Positions 17,180-26,271 of a stretch of DNA of 26,327 nucleotides are shown here, in pieces; position 1 is the stretch's first letter, and each line of letters opens with the position of its first letter. The notes beneath the pieces are model-generated. The model was given only the letters and a program-made list of their open reading frames with translations. It searched no databases and was not told the DNA's origin. The stretch comes from Chara braunii (taxonomy: Eukaryota > Streptophyta > Charophyceae > Charales > Characeae), in NCBI GenBank assembly GCA_003427395.1, contig BFEA01000011.1, forward strand, positions 7,086,279 to 7,112,605, read 5' to 3'. The position numbers and the translations under genes are program-made.

Positions 17180-19017
17180 TGGTTACTCCCCCCTTTCCCA
17201 AATCCCCGTTTCCTGCAAGAATTGCTCCAAGCCCAGTTGGTTTGTTCTGTGACAGGCATGCATGGGCACTGTTGAAGATGGTGAGGGAGGTGAATGGATG
17301 ACGTGAAATTGCTGTGGGGTCGCCGTCGGACCAAAAACCTCTGTGAAGGCAACCCATTGCACACTCCTTATCTGCATCCTCGGCTGACCGAGCTTTTTGG
17401 GGATAGCTTCAACCAAAAACCTCTTCGTGTGTGTGCCTGATAAACCTCAGTGCTGACATACCCGTCAGTGGCCAGACTTTGTAGCTGGACATGCCTCATG
17501 ACCTGTTGTTCTTGTGGTAGCTTATTGACAATAAAAATAGGCACTTCCATGGTGCCGTCCATGAGCAGCTTTATGTCCTGGGGTGTCCTCAACAAGGTGA
17601 TGGGCCACACGTAGCACTCACGTTCTTGCAAGATGGTCGGCAGCCCCGTTTCATCTCGCTCTTGCCTTACTGGCTCGGTCATCAGGCCTTGCTGTTGTCT
17701 GTCTGTGTTTTCTTCAGCAACCTCGGAGTCCGGTCCCTGCTCTTTTGGCTTCTCCGACTGTTGATCTTCTTCTTGCGTCGGCTCTCCGTCGTCCTCTGGA
17801 CCTTGGCACTCAGCACTCTGCCGTTCCACTTGTTCCTCCTACCCCCTCTCTTCACCTTCCTCGTCAGCATCATCCTCCCCTCTCCCCCTCCCCAACTCTC
17901 TTCCTCCTCTTCCCGTTCCCTCTGTTTGTTCTCTTCATAGTGCTGCTCTGATTGGGGTATCCCCGTGTTACTTGAACTATCCTCCTTGGAGGTTGTCAAG
18001 GAATGTCCCTCCCCCGGGCCCGCCCACCGGCCAGCCAAAGCTCGCATCCCTCGGAATAGGGGAACCAGAAGACGAGGGGCAGATATCCCTGCGACTCCCT
18101 CTCAACCAATATCTCGGCTTCTGTCCAGTCCCCCCATCGGAGTCCGCTACCTTTCTCTCTTGCTCCGCGTTTGTAATCGCCACTTCGACCCCTGATTCCG
18201 GGCGGTTTTTGGCCTTGAAGACCCTGCCGTAGCCGAGGAAACGTCGAGACTGGGAAGCATTCAGCTGAAGATGAGGTCTTAGGTGGTCCCGTGGTCACGT
18301 GCTTGGTTCGTTTTTACTTCCAGTCAGCGGTCTCTCCCCTTTGTCCCTTTCCCTAATAATTGGCGGGTCGTATTCCGGTCGATCCCCGGTTCGTCCCATT
18401 CCCGACTCGCCCGATGAGGGTTCTTCTTCAGTTTCCCCTCCCTCCCCCTCACTTTGGGCTTTCAGTATTTCCGTCGCCTGCCCCATGTCATCTGCTGCCT
18501 GTTCCCCCTTCTCTTTCCCTTCCTTCTTCGCGCCCGGTCCCCTGGTGGTCTCTGAAGGGTGCCCCTGTTGCAGCCCTCCCCCGGCATCTTGTTTGTCCTT
18601 TGTCTCTTCTGCTTTCCCCTCTCCCTCCTTTCCTGCATTCCTATCTCCCGTGGCCAGACTACTTCCCAAATCCACCTCACCCGCTATTACCCCTTGTCCC
18701 TTTGACACCTCTTCTCCCTTTGCCTCCTCTTTGTTGTCATCTGCTCAACCCATCCGTCTCGCCCTCCGACTACTACTTCGTTCTTTCTCCTCCGAGCTTT
18801 CGTCCCCCTGCGGCACTGTCCTCCCTCTGGTTCCAGGTTTGTCCAACACTGCCTCTTTATCAGTGTCCATCCTCTCCGTCCGTAAGTCATGTTCGTCCCA
18901 TCTAACTGGTTGTTCTGGCCCTCCCATTTTAGGCAATCGTTCTTCATCCGCACCCGGCTGCTCCACCTTTCTCTTGCGGTCAGTACCAAACAGCCTTTGC
19001 GGCTCATCCATCTGCAT
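17180..19017 (-). pseudogene. LINE ORF1, low-complexity acidic/basic protein, broken
   Basis: ORF1 proteins bind LINE RNA. Reading starts at an ATG at 19017-19015, five bases inside the edge of the LTR insertion. One frame runs to 18745 (stop) and continues, still in frame, to 18295. It is hydrophilic, rich in Glu, Lys, Gly, Ser and Arg (Lys-Arg-Lys-Val near the start, many Glu-Gly-Glu and Lys-Glu-Gly tracts). Further frames (18298-17996, 18047-17682, 17829-17368, 17416-17183) contain a more ordered C-terminal part with Val-Pro-Ile-Phe-Ile-Val-Asn-Lys and Leu-Val-Glu-Ala-Ile-Pro-Lys-Lys. I see no RRM, DUF4283 or CCHC knuckle. Assignment rests on position ahead of the endonuclease and shared strand. 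Confidence 0.6.
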
Positions 19018-19022
19018 AGGTT

Positions 19023-20124
19023 TGCAATGAATTGCAGTGGCATGCGAGCTGTACACTAACCTTGTTTGATGTTGCCTGGTTTTGAGTCCTTCGGGATTTG
19101 ATCCCGCAACCTGTTTGTCTGCTTGTTTGCTTGTTGGCTGTGTTTGCCTGTTTATTTTGAGCCTTGTTGGACTCGATCCCTAGACCTGTCAGCAGCAGTC
19201 TCTGTTGGCTGGTCATAGACCCTTCGGGCTGTTTTGGGTTGTTTCAGTAGGAGGAACGTAGGCCTCTCCCCTCTGGTGCTGTTTTCTGTCTAGATACAGT
19301 CCTAGGCTGTAGATGCCAAACTAAGCTGTAGCTTGTCGGGTCTGGGAGGCTGGAGATGAACAAAACTACCAAGGGCAAAGTTTTAGGGGTTCTGTTCGTC
19401 GTTTTTTTTTCACGAAGTGCTGCTGGAGGTCGCTGCTGAAGCTGCGTTAATTCCAAGTGCTGCTCCTCCTTCCTCGTTGAAGGGAAGCTGACAGCCATAG
19501 CTGGGTTTACCTGGCTTGTGTGGAATTGGCCCCGGGGCATCAGGCCCTGCTTTGTGAGATGCTTCCTCCACCGCTGTTCTGTTGGGGTTTTGACAGCTGC
19601 CATCGAAGCAGCTTTTCCATGCCTGCTTCGAAGTGGCAGGTCACCATCTTCATCGAGCTNTTGTGCTTCTTCTTCNTCNAGGGAGCTTCCCTCCTTTGCT
19701 GATCGGACACGTCATCTGCAGTGGGCATCGCNGTTGAACTGCTGAGTGACTGTTTGGGGATACAAGGGTTGGTGGCGAGTAGTGGGCTTGATAGGTTGGG
19801 CGCAGGCCTGCGCCATAGCTGTGAGCTAGAAGGTGTGGGAGGAAGAAGAAGTCTCCCTCGATGAAACTCTGTAAATAATTTGTTCATAGATGTTGTTAAC
19901 GTGGTTGGGATTCTTGGAGTTGTGCTGTTGATTGAACTGGGAGAGACGGTAAATTAGAATTGATTTCGTTTCAATTTTATTTTTGGTATTTGTGTGCTTC
20001 CGCTGTGCAATTTCCTCATCCGGTTTGGTGTGGATTTTCTCTCTCGAAGTCTACTTGCAATTTCGCATGTGTATGGGAACATGTGTATGCTATGCTGGAT
20101 TCGTTTTCAATCAGGCACATAACA
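19023..20124 (+). repeat. Element C 5' LTR (~1.1 kb)
   Basis: The LTR starts TGCAATGAATTGCAGTGG and ends GGCACATAACA, giving the canonical TG...CA borders. Its start is defined by identity with 26272-26327 and its end by the primer site two bases downstream. Within it, two related segments (19080-19113 and 19155-19188) share TTTTGAG, ACTCGATCCC/ATTTGATCCC and ACCTG. Undetermined bases occur at 19660, 19676, 19679 and 19732. TATA and polyadenylation signals were not located with confidence. Confidence 0.93.
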
Positions 20125-20126
20125 GT

Positions 20127-20142
20127 TGGTATCGGAGCCACG
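20127..20142 (+). other. Primer-binding site, initiator-Met tRNA type
   Basis: TTGGTATCGGAGCCAC begins two bases after the LTR end. It matches the complement of the plant initiator tRNA-Met 3' end (TGGTATCAGAGCC) with one A-to-G change, which a G-U pair would tolerate. Minus-strand DNA synthesis would start here. Confidence 0.88.
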
Positions 20143-21103
20143 ACCGCGTGCATCTGCGGGACGAATTGACTGGCCATCAACAATCTGGCCGGTGGTTGGC
20201 GGTTTGGGGCGGTGTCCCGCTACCTTCAACGTTGACGGCGGTGATAGTTGCTGAATGATTGGTGCGCATCGGCGAGAAAACGAGATCCAAAAAAAAAAAA
20301 AAAAAAAAAAAAGTGGAGCGGTTCCCGGATTGAACGGACGTCAGCGGTATTTGACTAGGACGTCAACCCTAATCAGCATCGCTGTATGACCTGAGGGTTT
20401 CGCGGCCCTCAAGTGACAGGCACTGCCTGATGCCCGTTTGCGGGTTTTGAAGACCCCACTGGGGAAATATCAATTTGCAGCAGGATTGATCGGCGAATTA
20501 CCTGAGGAGGTGGATTGGAAATGGTGGAGAGGATTTTGCCTGGGGGCAGACCGACGTCGTGTCAGCCAGGCCCCTTTATCTCGGTCAATGGTTTGACCGA
20601 CGACCTTCTCCAATCAAGACCTTGATCGAGTGAGTTCGTTCCGACGACCAGTTCCCTTGATGTCAGTCTGTCAGTCTGTCAGTCTGTCAGTCGTCTAGAG
20701 GGTGCTGCCTGATTGTCAGTCCGGACGTCGTTCTCTTTCTCTGCAAATTGAAATATCCGGCAGTTTATTTATTTTTTTTTCCTGCGTGATCTCGGAATTT
20801 CTCACCCTGCTAATTGTGCTGGTGTTCTAAGGAAAATCCGGAAAGGATTTTATCAAAGGTTATTTTATTTTTGATAAGGTTGCTGCGTGCGGTAAAAAGG
20901 AGATCATTGGTTGATTTTGTTGTTGATCATTGCTAGCAATCTCCCTGAGCACCTACTGACACTAAGCACTATTCTCCCATCTGTCTTAACCCTTCTCTTA
21001 AAACTGAGTAAACAGTGCAATCTGATTTCGATTAGTTTGTTGTTCTGTGTGTGAACTCTAATCCGAATTTTTATTTTATTTTGGGAAAATAATACATTTG
21101 GGT
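20143..21103 (+). other. Element C leader, with poly-A run and octamer repeats
   Basis: About 960 bases separate the primer site from the gag ATG, with no gene in them. A run of about 23 A starts at 20289, and TCAGTCTG is repeated three and a half times at 20663-20690. Long structured leaders carrying the packaging signal are usual in LTR elements. No conserved packaging motif is recognisable by eye. Confidence 0.75.
20663..20690. repeat. (TCAGTCTG)n octamer repeat
   Basis: Three exact TCAGTCTG units and a fourth half unit in the leader of element C. There are no spacers, so this is a simple tandem repeat and not a CRISPR-like array. Confidence 0.95.
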
Positions 21104-22626
21104 ATGGCTGACGGTGCAGGCTCTGGCGGTCCTGGGGAGGACAGAGGCAAAGGTCCCGTTATCCCCAAAACCGCCATTGAGCTGGCGATTGAGAAGGAGG
21201 AGGTGGCTGCAGAAGAAAGCCGCAATAGAATTGAGAGATTGAAGAGAGAGAAGGCTGAGGGAGATAAAAAGGCTCAGGCAGAAGCCAGATGGGCAGTGCT
21301 GGCAGAGGATTTCTTGGCCGCTGAATCTGATGAAAGGTTCAGCGACACCAACAAGAAAATGGCTGAGTGGATCCGCGTGGAGTTCACGTCAATCAGAGAT
21401 GCCCTCACTGCCTGGATGGACCGGGCTGCTGCACTAGAAGACCGCTTGACTACAGTTGAAGCCAAGCAGTCTTCTATTGTAGAGTCACTGGATCGAATCG
21501 ACCAAAGTCTCACTACATCTCTTACCTCTCCCCCTGTTCACTCAGTCAAACCCGAACTCAAATCGGTCTCTACTCCGCCTACAACACCACACTCTTCGCC
21601 CAAAGGGAAACCTGCTTCCCCAAAGCAGCAGATTGTCCCTGAGGACCTGAAACTTGGCGCTGGCAGTTCAAGCCAGCAGGAGCAACATTTCCCCAAGATG
21701 ATGCAACCTGACAAATTCACTGGCGACGATGCCAAAGTGGACGTGTCAGATTGGATTGCTTCCATGAAGTCCTATTTGAGGGGATTCACCTGCCCAGAGG
21801 TCAACAAGGTGCAGTCCACTGTGGCCCTATTAGCAGGGTCAGCATTGAAGTGGGCAACCTCTGAGGCCACCAAGTCTCAGCAGCAGTTATCTAAAAGATT
21901 GGGCTGTTGAAGTGGGTTTAGAGATCATCTTCCAGGGCCTGGAGGCGAGGTTCGCAGATAAGGAAAAGGCCCGCAAAGCTGCAGACGAGCTGGTTAGTCT
22001 TAGCCAGACAAAGTACAGGGGATCCCTAGCCAAGCTCTATGCAGAATTTGAGCGTCATACCTCTACTCCCGGTTTGGAGATGTCTGACAGGGACCAGACA
22101 CAAAGACTGGCGACCTTTTGGCAGAGCAGCCTTGGACATGGAGGCCACACTCCATGTTCAGTCCACTCCATAGAAGGGAGGCAACCCCTCTTCCCAGAGT
22201 AGGAGGAAGGGAAAGGGGAACTTGTATGCCATGGATTCTGATGATGACTCTGTAGGCACTAGCTAGGGAGGATCTACTCCCCCAGCTGGCCAGGGTGCAG
22301 GGACATCAGCAGACCAGGCTGCTCAAGTGCTGGCCCAGATACTGCTAGCTCTCATAGGAGGCAAGCAGTTCCAGGGACAAAAGTCCTCCAGTCCTAAGGG
22401 GTTAGGCAAACGCCCCGGCAGTCCGCAACAGCAGAACCTCCCGAAGTTTGCCAAGTGCCCAGCCAGTCCCTTGGACATTTCCTCTTCTCCTTGGAGGGAT
22501 CTGAGAATCCCAGAGGGTGTATGGCAAAAGAGGAAGGAAAGAGGGGTCTGTTTGAGGTGTGAGGGCAATCACTATGTCAAAGATTGCCCTAGGCTGAACC
22601 ACAGCAACTGCAGCCACTCAAAAAAC
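21104..22626 (+). pseudogene. Element C gag, frameshifted
   Basis: Start chosen at ATG 21104, the first ATG after the leader. Residues 1-150 are a charged coiled-coil region, and a Ser/Pro-rich linker follows. The retrotransposon-gag domain begins at about 21690 (Pro-Asp-Lys-Phe-Thr-Gly-Asp, Trp-Ile-Ala-Ser-Met). The frame is left at about 21893 (stop at 21908), and homology continues in the next frame with Asp-Trp-Ala-Val and Ala-Arg-Phe-Ala-Asp-Lys-Glu. A second shift occurs near 22125, and TAG stops stand at 22171 and 22264. The zinc knuckle Cys-x2-Cys-x3-His-x4-Cys (about 22549-22587) has one residue fewer before His than the classical knuckle. A last shift near 22610 joins the protease frame. 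It cannot give full-length Gag. Confidence 0.85.
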
Positions 22627-23200
22627 TGAGCAGGCCAGCAGAGGCTACAGCCAGCCCTGCTGAATTGTATTCATCTCCTTCAGGAGATGAATCAGCGACT
22701 GCGCCGGATTTTTCTAAGGCTGCAAGGGACTCAATCTACTCTTATATTGAGCCCTATCTTGATGAGCCTTCGTCTGAGGAGGAGTTTGATCAGCTCTGTT
22801 CCCTTCATCTCCAGTTAAAGGAGAAGAGGAAGAAGAGATCAGAATTGATCATGCTCAAGCCTCAAATTAACAGAAGCAGGATCAAAGCCTTGCTTGACTG
22901 TGGGGCTACAATGAACTTCATTTCTCGGAATGGAGTTCAGAAACTTCATTTGGGTCTCAAGGTTACTGACCTTGAGCATCCTTTGGAGATAAAGATAGGG
23001 AATTCCCAATCTGTCTCAGCTAAGCAAGTCATCAAAGGAGTGCCTGTCACCTTTGATGATAAAGGGGTAATCAGACATTCCCTGAATTTCTATGTTTTTC
23101 CCCATCTTCCCTTTGATCTGGTCCTGAGTCTGAAGTGGTTAAGGGCTACTAACCCTTCAATTGACTGGGCTCTGCCCAGTATTCAATTGAAGAGTTCCCA
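22627..23200 (+). pseudogene. Element C aspartic protease (Asp-Cys-Gly)
   Basis: Retropepsin-like protease between gag and RT. After an acidic stretch (Tyr-Leu-Asp-Glu-Pro-Ser-Ser-Glu-Glu-Glu) the active-site segment reads Ala-Leu-Leu-Asp-Cys-Gly-Ala-Thr-Met-Asn-Phe-Ile-Ser (about 22889-22926), where the residue after the catalytic Asp is Cys (TGT) and not Ser or Thr. The closing hydrophobic strand, Phe-Asp-Leu-Val-Leu-Ser-Leu-Lys-Trp-Leu, is present near 23110-23140, with Ser in place of the usual Gly. The frame stops at 23238-23240, and homology to the linker before RT continues in the pol frame from about 23180, so one base is probably lost there. Activity is doubtful. Confidence 0.85.
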
Positions 23201-26200
23201 GCTACTGACCATCATCCTAAGACAAGTTGTTACTGCCTGAAAGCTAGGGAGTTTTACAACTTGTCTAAGGAAACTGACCATGAGAATCTGTTTGTGGCTT
23301 ATGTCACTCAAACAGATTCAGATTCCTCCACTTCTCAGATTGATCTTTCCATTCAACAGGTGGTTGATGAGTTTTCTGATTTGGCACAGGAGCCTACTGG
23401 ACTAGTCCATAGGCAGACCAAGCACCATATTCAGATTCTGCCTGACTCTACCCCTCCCAAAGGAAGAGTCTATAGGATGTCACCTGCTGAACTGGATGAG
23501 TTGAGGAAACAGTTGGAGTCCTTGACAGAGAAGGGATGGATCAGGCCTAGCTCATCTGAGTATGGGGCACCGATTCTCTTTGTTCCAAAGGGAAATGGTG
23601 AACTCAGGATGTGCATTGACTATAGGGGCCTGAACAAGATCACTAGGAAGAGCTCTGAGCCCTTGCCTAGGATCGATGACTTGCTGGACATGGTGCAAGG
23701 TTGCAAAGTCTTCAGCAAAATTGATATGAAATCCGGGTATCATCAGATCGAAATGGCTGAAGAGGATGTCTACAAGACAGCCTTTAAAACCCGGTATGGC
23801 ACCTATGAGTTCCTGGTCATGCCTTTTGGTCTGTGCAATGCACCAGGAACATTCCAGACTGAAATGAATCGCATTTTCAGACCTTTTCTTGACCGCTTTG
23901 TTGTGGTGTACCTGGATGACATTCTGGTATACAGCAAAGATGCCAAGGAGCATGCAGACCACCTCAGGAAAGTTCTGCAGGTCCTGAGGGAATATAAGCA
24001 CAAATTAAACAAAGAGAAATCATCATTTGGTGTTTTCTCTGTTTTGTACCTAGGTCATGTGATTTTTGCAGATGGTCTATCCCCTGAAGCCTCCAAAGTG
24101 GCTGCAGGTAGGGAATGGCCACAACCACAGACTGTGAGGGACATCAGATCTTTCATGGGGTTAGCCTCTTATTACAGGAAGTTCATCAGGAACTTTTCCT
24201 CTATTGCTACTCCCCTGACAAACCTGCTAGCCAAGGATGTTCCCTTCAGGTGGTCCACCACTTGTCAGTTGGCTTTCTCCAGATTGAAGAAAGCACTTAC
24301 CCAGGCACCTGTGCTGAAACTACCCGACCCTACCTTGCCATTTGTGTTGACCACAGATGCAAGTCAGTATGGTGTTGGTGCAGTCCTTCAGCAAGATGAT
24401 GGGACCGGTCTGAAACCGGTGGAATTCATGAGTAAGAAAATAAAGGTGCAAAGAATTCAGGCGTCTACTTATGAAAAGGAACTGTATGCTCTCGTCTGTG
24501 CCCTCAAACAGTGGAAGCATTTCTTACTTGGGAGACATTTTAAAATCTTTTCTGATCACTCCACTCTGCAGTGGATGAAGACCCAAGGTGAGTTAAATGA
24601 TAAACTGGCAAGGTACATTCAGTTCATCGACGGATTTGACTTTGAACTGAAGCACAAGAAGGGATGCTATAACAGGGTTGCTGATGCATTGTCACGTAGA
24701 CCTGATTCCTTCGCAGCCATTGTTGACACATACTCTTTTGCCGATTCCACCAAAAAGGCCATTACTGATGCGTCACCTCAGGATCCGGTCTTTGGCCCCA
24801 TTCTTAGGAATTTATTGGCTGACCCCAGTTCTGAGTTAGGCTATGCCTTGATTTCAGGCTTGCTCTATACAATCAGCGAAGGGGAAGAACGTTTGTGCAT
24901 CCCTAATGATCGCAAGATCATCACTCATCTGATCTTAGAGAGCCATGATGCTCGCGGTCACTTTGGGTTCTTAAAGACGTATGCTGCCCTGACCCAACGT
25001 TTCTATTGGTCTAAAATGAAGGACGATATCCTGCATTACTTGGAGACCTGCGAATTGTGCCGAAGGAACAAGGTCCACAGGCGACCTCCTATGGGACTTC
25101 TCAAACCCCTACCTATCCCTGACGGTCCAGGTGAGTCATTGTCCATTGATTTCACAGACCTAGGCAAAACCACTCCACGTGGAATGAGACAGGTAATGGT
25201 TTGTGTGGATCGATTATCTAAGTATGTTGAGTTTATCCCCTTACCTGCTGAGGCCAGAGTACCTCTGGTCAGAGAGCTCTTTTGTGAGGGGTGGGTAAAT
25301 GTCCATGGGTGCCCAACCTCCATTGTCAGCGACAGAGATCCCAGATTCTGCAGCGATGATTGGCAGTCCTGCAAGGACTACCTACATTCCAGACTAGACA
25401 TGACCTCTGGCAGACATCCCAAAGCCAATGGACAGGCCGAAGTGATGAACCAGGTCTTGTTTCAGTTGCTGCGTCCTGTGATCACACCCGATCAGCAGGA
25501 TTGGGACAGACATCTGTCATGGGCACAACTGATGTATAACACGTCTGTTCACAGCACCACAGGCTTTACACCCTATAGGCTGCACTTTGCAAGAGACCCC
25601 AAACAACCTCTGGACGATCTGATTGACAAGTCCAAGCCTAAACTAACTCCTGGGACTGCAGAATTCACCAAGAGTTATGAGAAGGACCTAGAGAAAACGA
25701 GAACTAATATGTTCAAGGCCCAGCAGAGGATGATCGAACAGGCTAATAAGCGTCGCTCTCCCTCTACTATTCGGCCAGGTCACTGGGTCTGGGTGAAAAG
25801 ATCTGAACTAACTGACGAACAGGATATTTCACGGAAGTTGTTGCCTGTTTACTATGGCCCATGGCAGGTGCTTGATACAGTGGGGGCAGATCCATTTGGA
25901 CCTTCCTATGTGCTTGCTGTACCCCATCATATCAGAACCTATCCAGTCTTCCATGCCTCAAAACTGCTGCCTTTCACTTCTGCTGATGCGTTTCCTGATA
26001 GGCCACCACAGTTTGGTCCTCCAATCCCTNGCAAGGGATACGAAGTTGAGAGCATCGAAGATCAGTGGGGCACAGGCCCCAACTGTGAATACCTTGTGAA
26101 GTTCCTTTTCCAACCTCACACAGAGGACCGATGGTTCCCAAGGAAAGAACTTCTCAAGTCTGCAAATTCAGTTGTGCGCGCCTATGAGGCCGAACAGAAG

Positions 26201-26239
26201 AGACAACCTCTCCGACGTTCCCCTCGTGGACACACCTAG
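23165..26239 (+). CDS. pol: Element C pol: RT, RNase H, integrase, chromodomain
   Basis: One open frame runs from after a TGA at 23162-23164 to TAG at 26237-26239. It has no own ATG start and is meant to be translated as part of a polyprotein. Numbering from the TTG at 23261, RT covers about 72-252, with catalytic Asp155 and Tyr217-Leu-Asp-Asp220. RNase H has Asp366, Glu407, Asp432 and Asp475. The integrase zinc site is His562, His567, Cys597 and Cys600, and the core triad is Asp630, Asp691 and Glu727 with the standard 35-residue spacing. A GPY/F module lies at about 860-905. Residues 926-976 resemble a chromodomain (Tyr-Glu-Val-Glu-Ser-Ile, Glu-Tyr-Leu-Val-Lys-Phe, Trp-Phe-Pro, Val-Arg-Ala-Tyr-Glu), which places it in the chromovirus branch. 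All catalytic residues are intact. One undetermined base at 26030 leaves residue 924 unknown. Confidence 0.95.
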   Translation: MGSAQYSIEEFPATDHHPKTSCYCLKAREFYNLSKETDHENLFVAYVTQTDSDSSTSQIDLSIQQVVDEFSDLAQEPTGLVHRQTKHHIQILPDSTPPKGRVYRMSPAELDELRKQLESLTEKGWIRPSSSEYGAPILFVPKGNGELRMCIDYRGLNKITRKSSEPLPRIDDLLDMVQGCKVFSKIDMKSGYHQIEMAEEDVYKTAFKTRYGTYEFLVMPFGLCNAPGTFQTEMNRIFRPFLDRFVVVYLDDILVYSKDAKEHADHLRKVLQVLREYKHKLNKEKSSFGVFSVLYLGHVIFADGLSPEASKVAAGREWPQPQTVRDIRSFMGLASYYRKFIRNFSSIATPLTNLLAKDVPFRWSTTCQLAFSRLKKALTQAPVLKLPDPTLPFVLTTDASQYGVGAVLQQDDGTGLKPVEFMSKKIKVQRIQASTYEKELYALVCALKQWKHFLLGRHFKIFSDHSTLQWMKTQGELNDKLARYIQFIDGFDFELKHKKGCYNRVADALSRRPDSFAAIVDTYSFADSTKKAITDASPQDPVFGPILRNLLADPSSELGYALISGLLYTISEGEERLCIPNDRKIITHLILESHDARGHFGFLKTYAALTQRFYWSKMKDDILHYLETCELCRRNKVHRRPPMGLLKPLPIPDGPGESLSIDFTDLGKTTPRGMRQVMVCVDRLSKYVEFIPLPAEARVPLVRELFCEGWVNVHGCPTSIVSDRDPRFCSDDWQSCKDYLHSRLDMTSGRHPKANGQAEVMNQVLFQLLRPVITPDQQDWDRHLSWAQLMYNTSVHSTTGFTPYRLHFARDPKQPLDDLIDKSKPKLTPGTAEFTKSYEKDLEKTRTNMFKAQQRMIEQANKRRSPSTIRPGHWVWVKRSELTDEQDISRKLLPVYYGPWQVLDTVGADPFGPSYVLAVPHHIRTYPVFHASKLLPFTSADAFPDRPPQFGPPIPXKGYEVESIEDQWGTGPNCEYLVKFLFQPHTEDRWFPRKELLKSANSVVRAYEAEQKRQPLRRSPRGHT

Positions 26240-26258
26240 CTCGGAGTCCTCGCTCCCC

Positions 26259-26271
26259 GGGAGGGTAGGAA
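26259..26271 (+). other. Polypurine tract of element C
   Basis: GGGAGGGTAGGAA directly precedes the 3' LTR and would prime plus-strand DNA synthesis. Only one pyrimidine interrupts it. Confidence 0.85.

Larger units (their letters stand above)
12040..19022 (-). mobile_element. Long degenerate LINE (non-LTR retrotransposon), 5' end cut by element C
   Basis: On the - strand the order is ORF1 (from 19017), APE-type endonuclease (about 17012-16215), reverse transcriptase (about 15950-14690), an inverted block (14690-14280), the RT-distal region with a zinc finger (about 14270-12960), and a 3' UTR to about 12040. Endonuclease plus RT plus terminal Cys/His module is the plan of L1-like plant LINEs. 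Many frameshifts and stops show it is inactive. The 5' limit is set by the LTR of element C at 19023, so LINE sequence probably resumes beyond the window after the 3' LTR. It lies downstream of the FAM91-like exon, antisense to it. Confidence 0.88.

Noticed and set aside
18299-19030. 243-codon + strand open frame, and an overlapping 181-codon frame at 18360-18905
   Set aside because: Antisense to LINE ORF1. Its Ser/Pro/Leu/Phe-rich composition is the mirror of the Glu/Lys/Gly-rich ORF1 and it has no domain character.
20663-20690. Short regular repeats suggesting a CRISPR array
   Set aside because: Units are contiguous octamers without spacers, in a eukaryotic retroelement leader.
23165-23240. 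Programmed -1 frameshift between protease and pol of element C
   Set aside because: The 75-base overlap has no slippery heptamer, and similarity to the protease-RT linker already switches frame near 23180-23195, so a one-base deletion is simpler.
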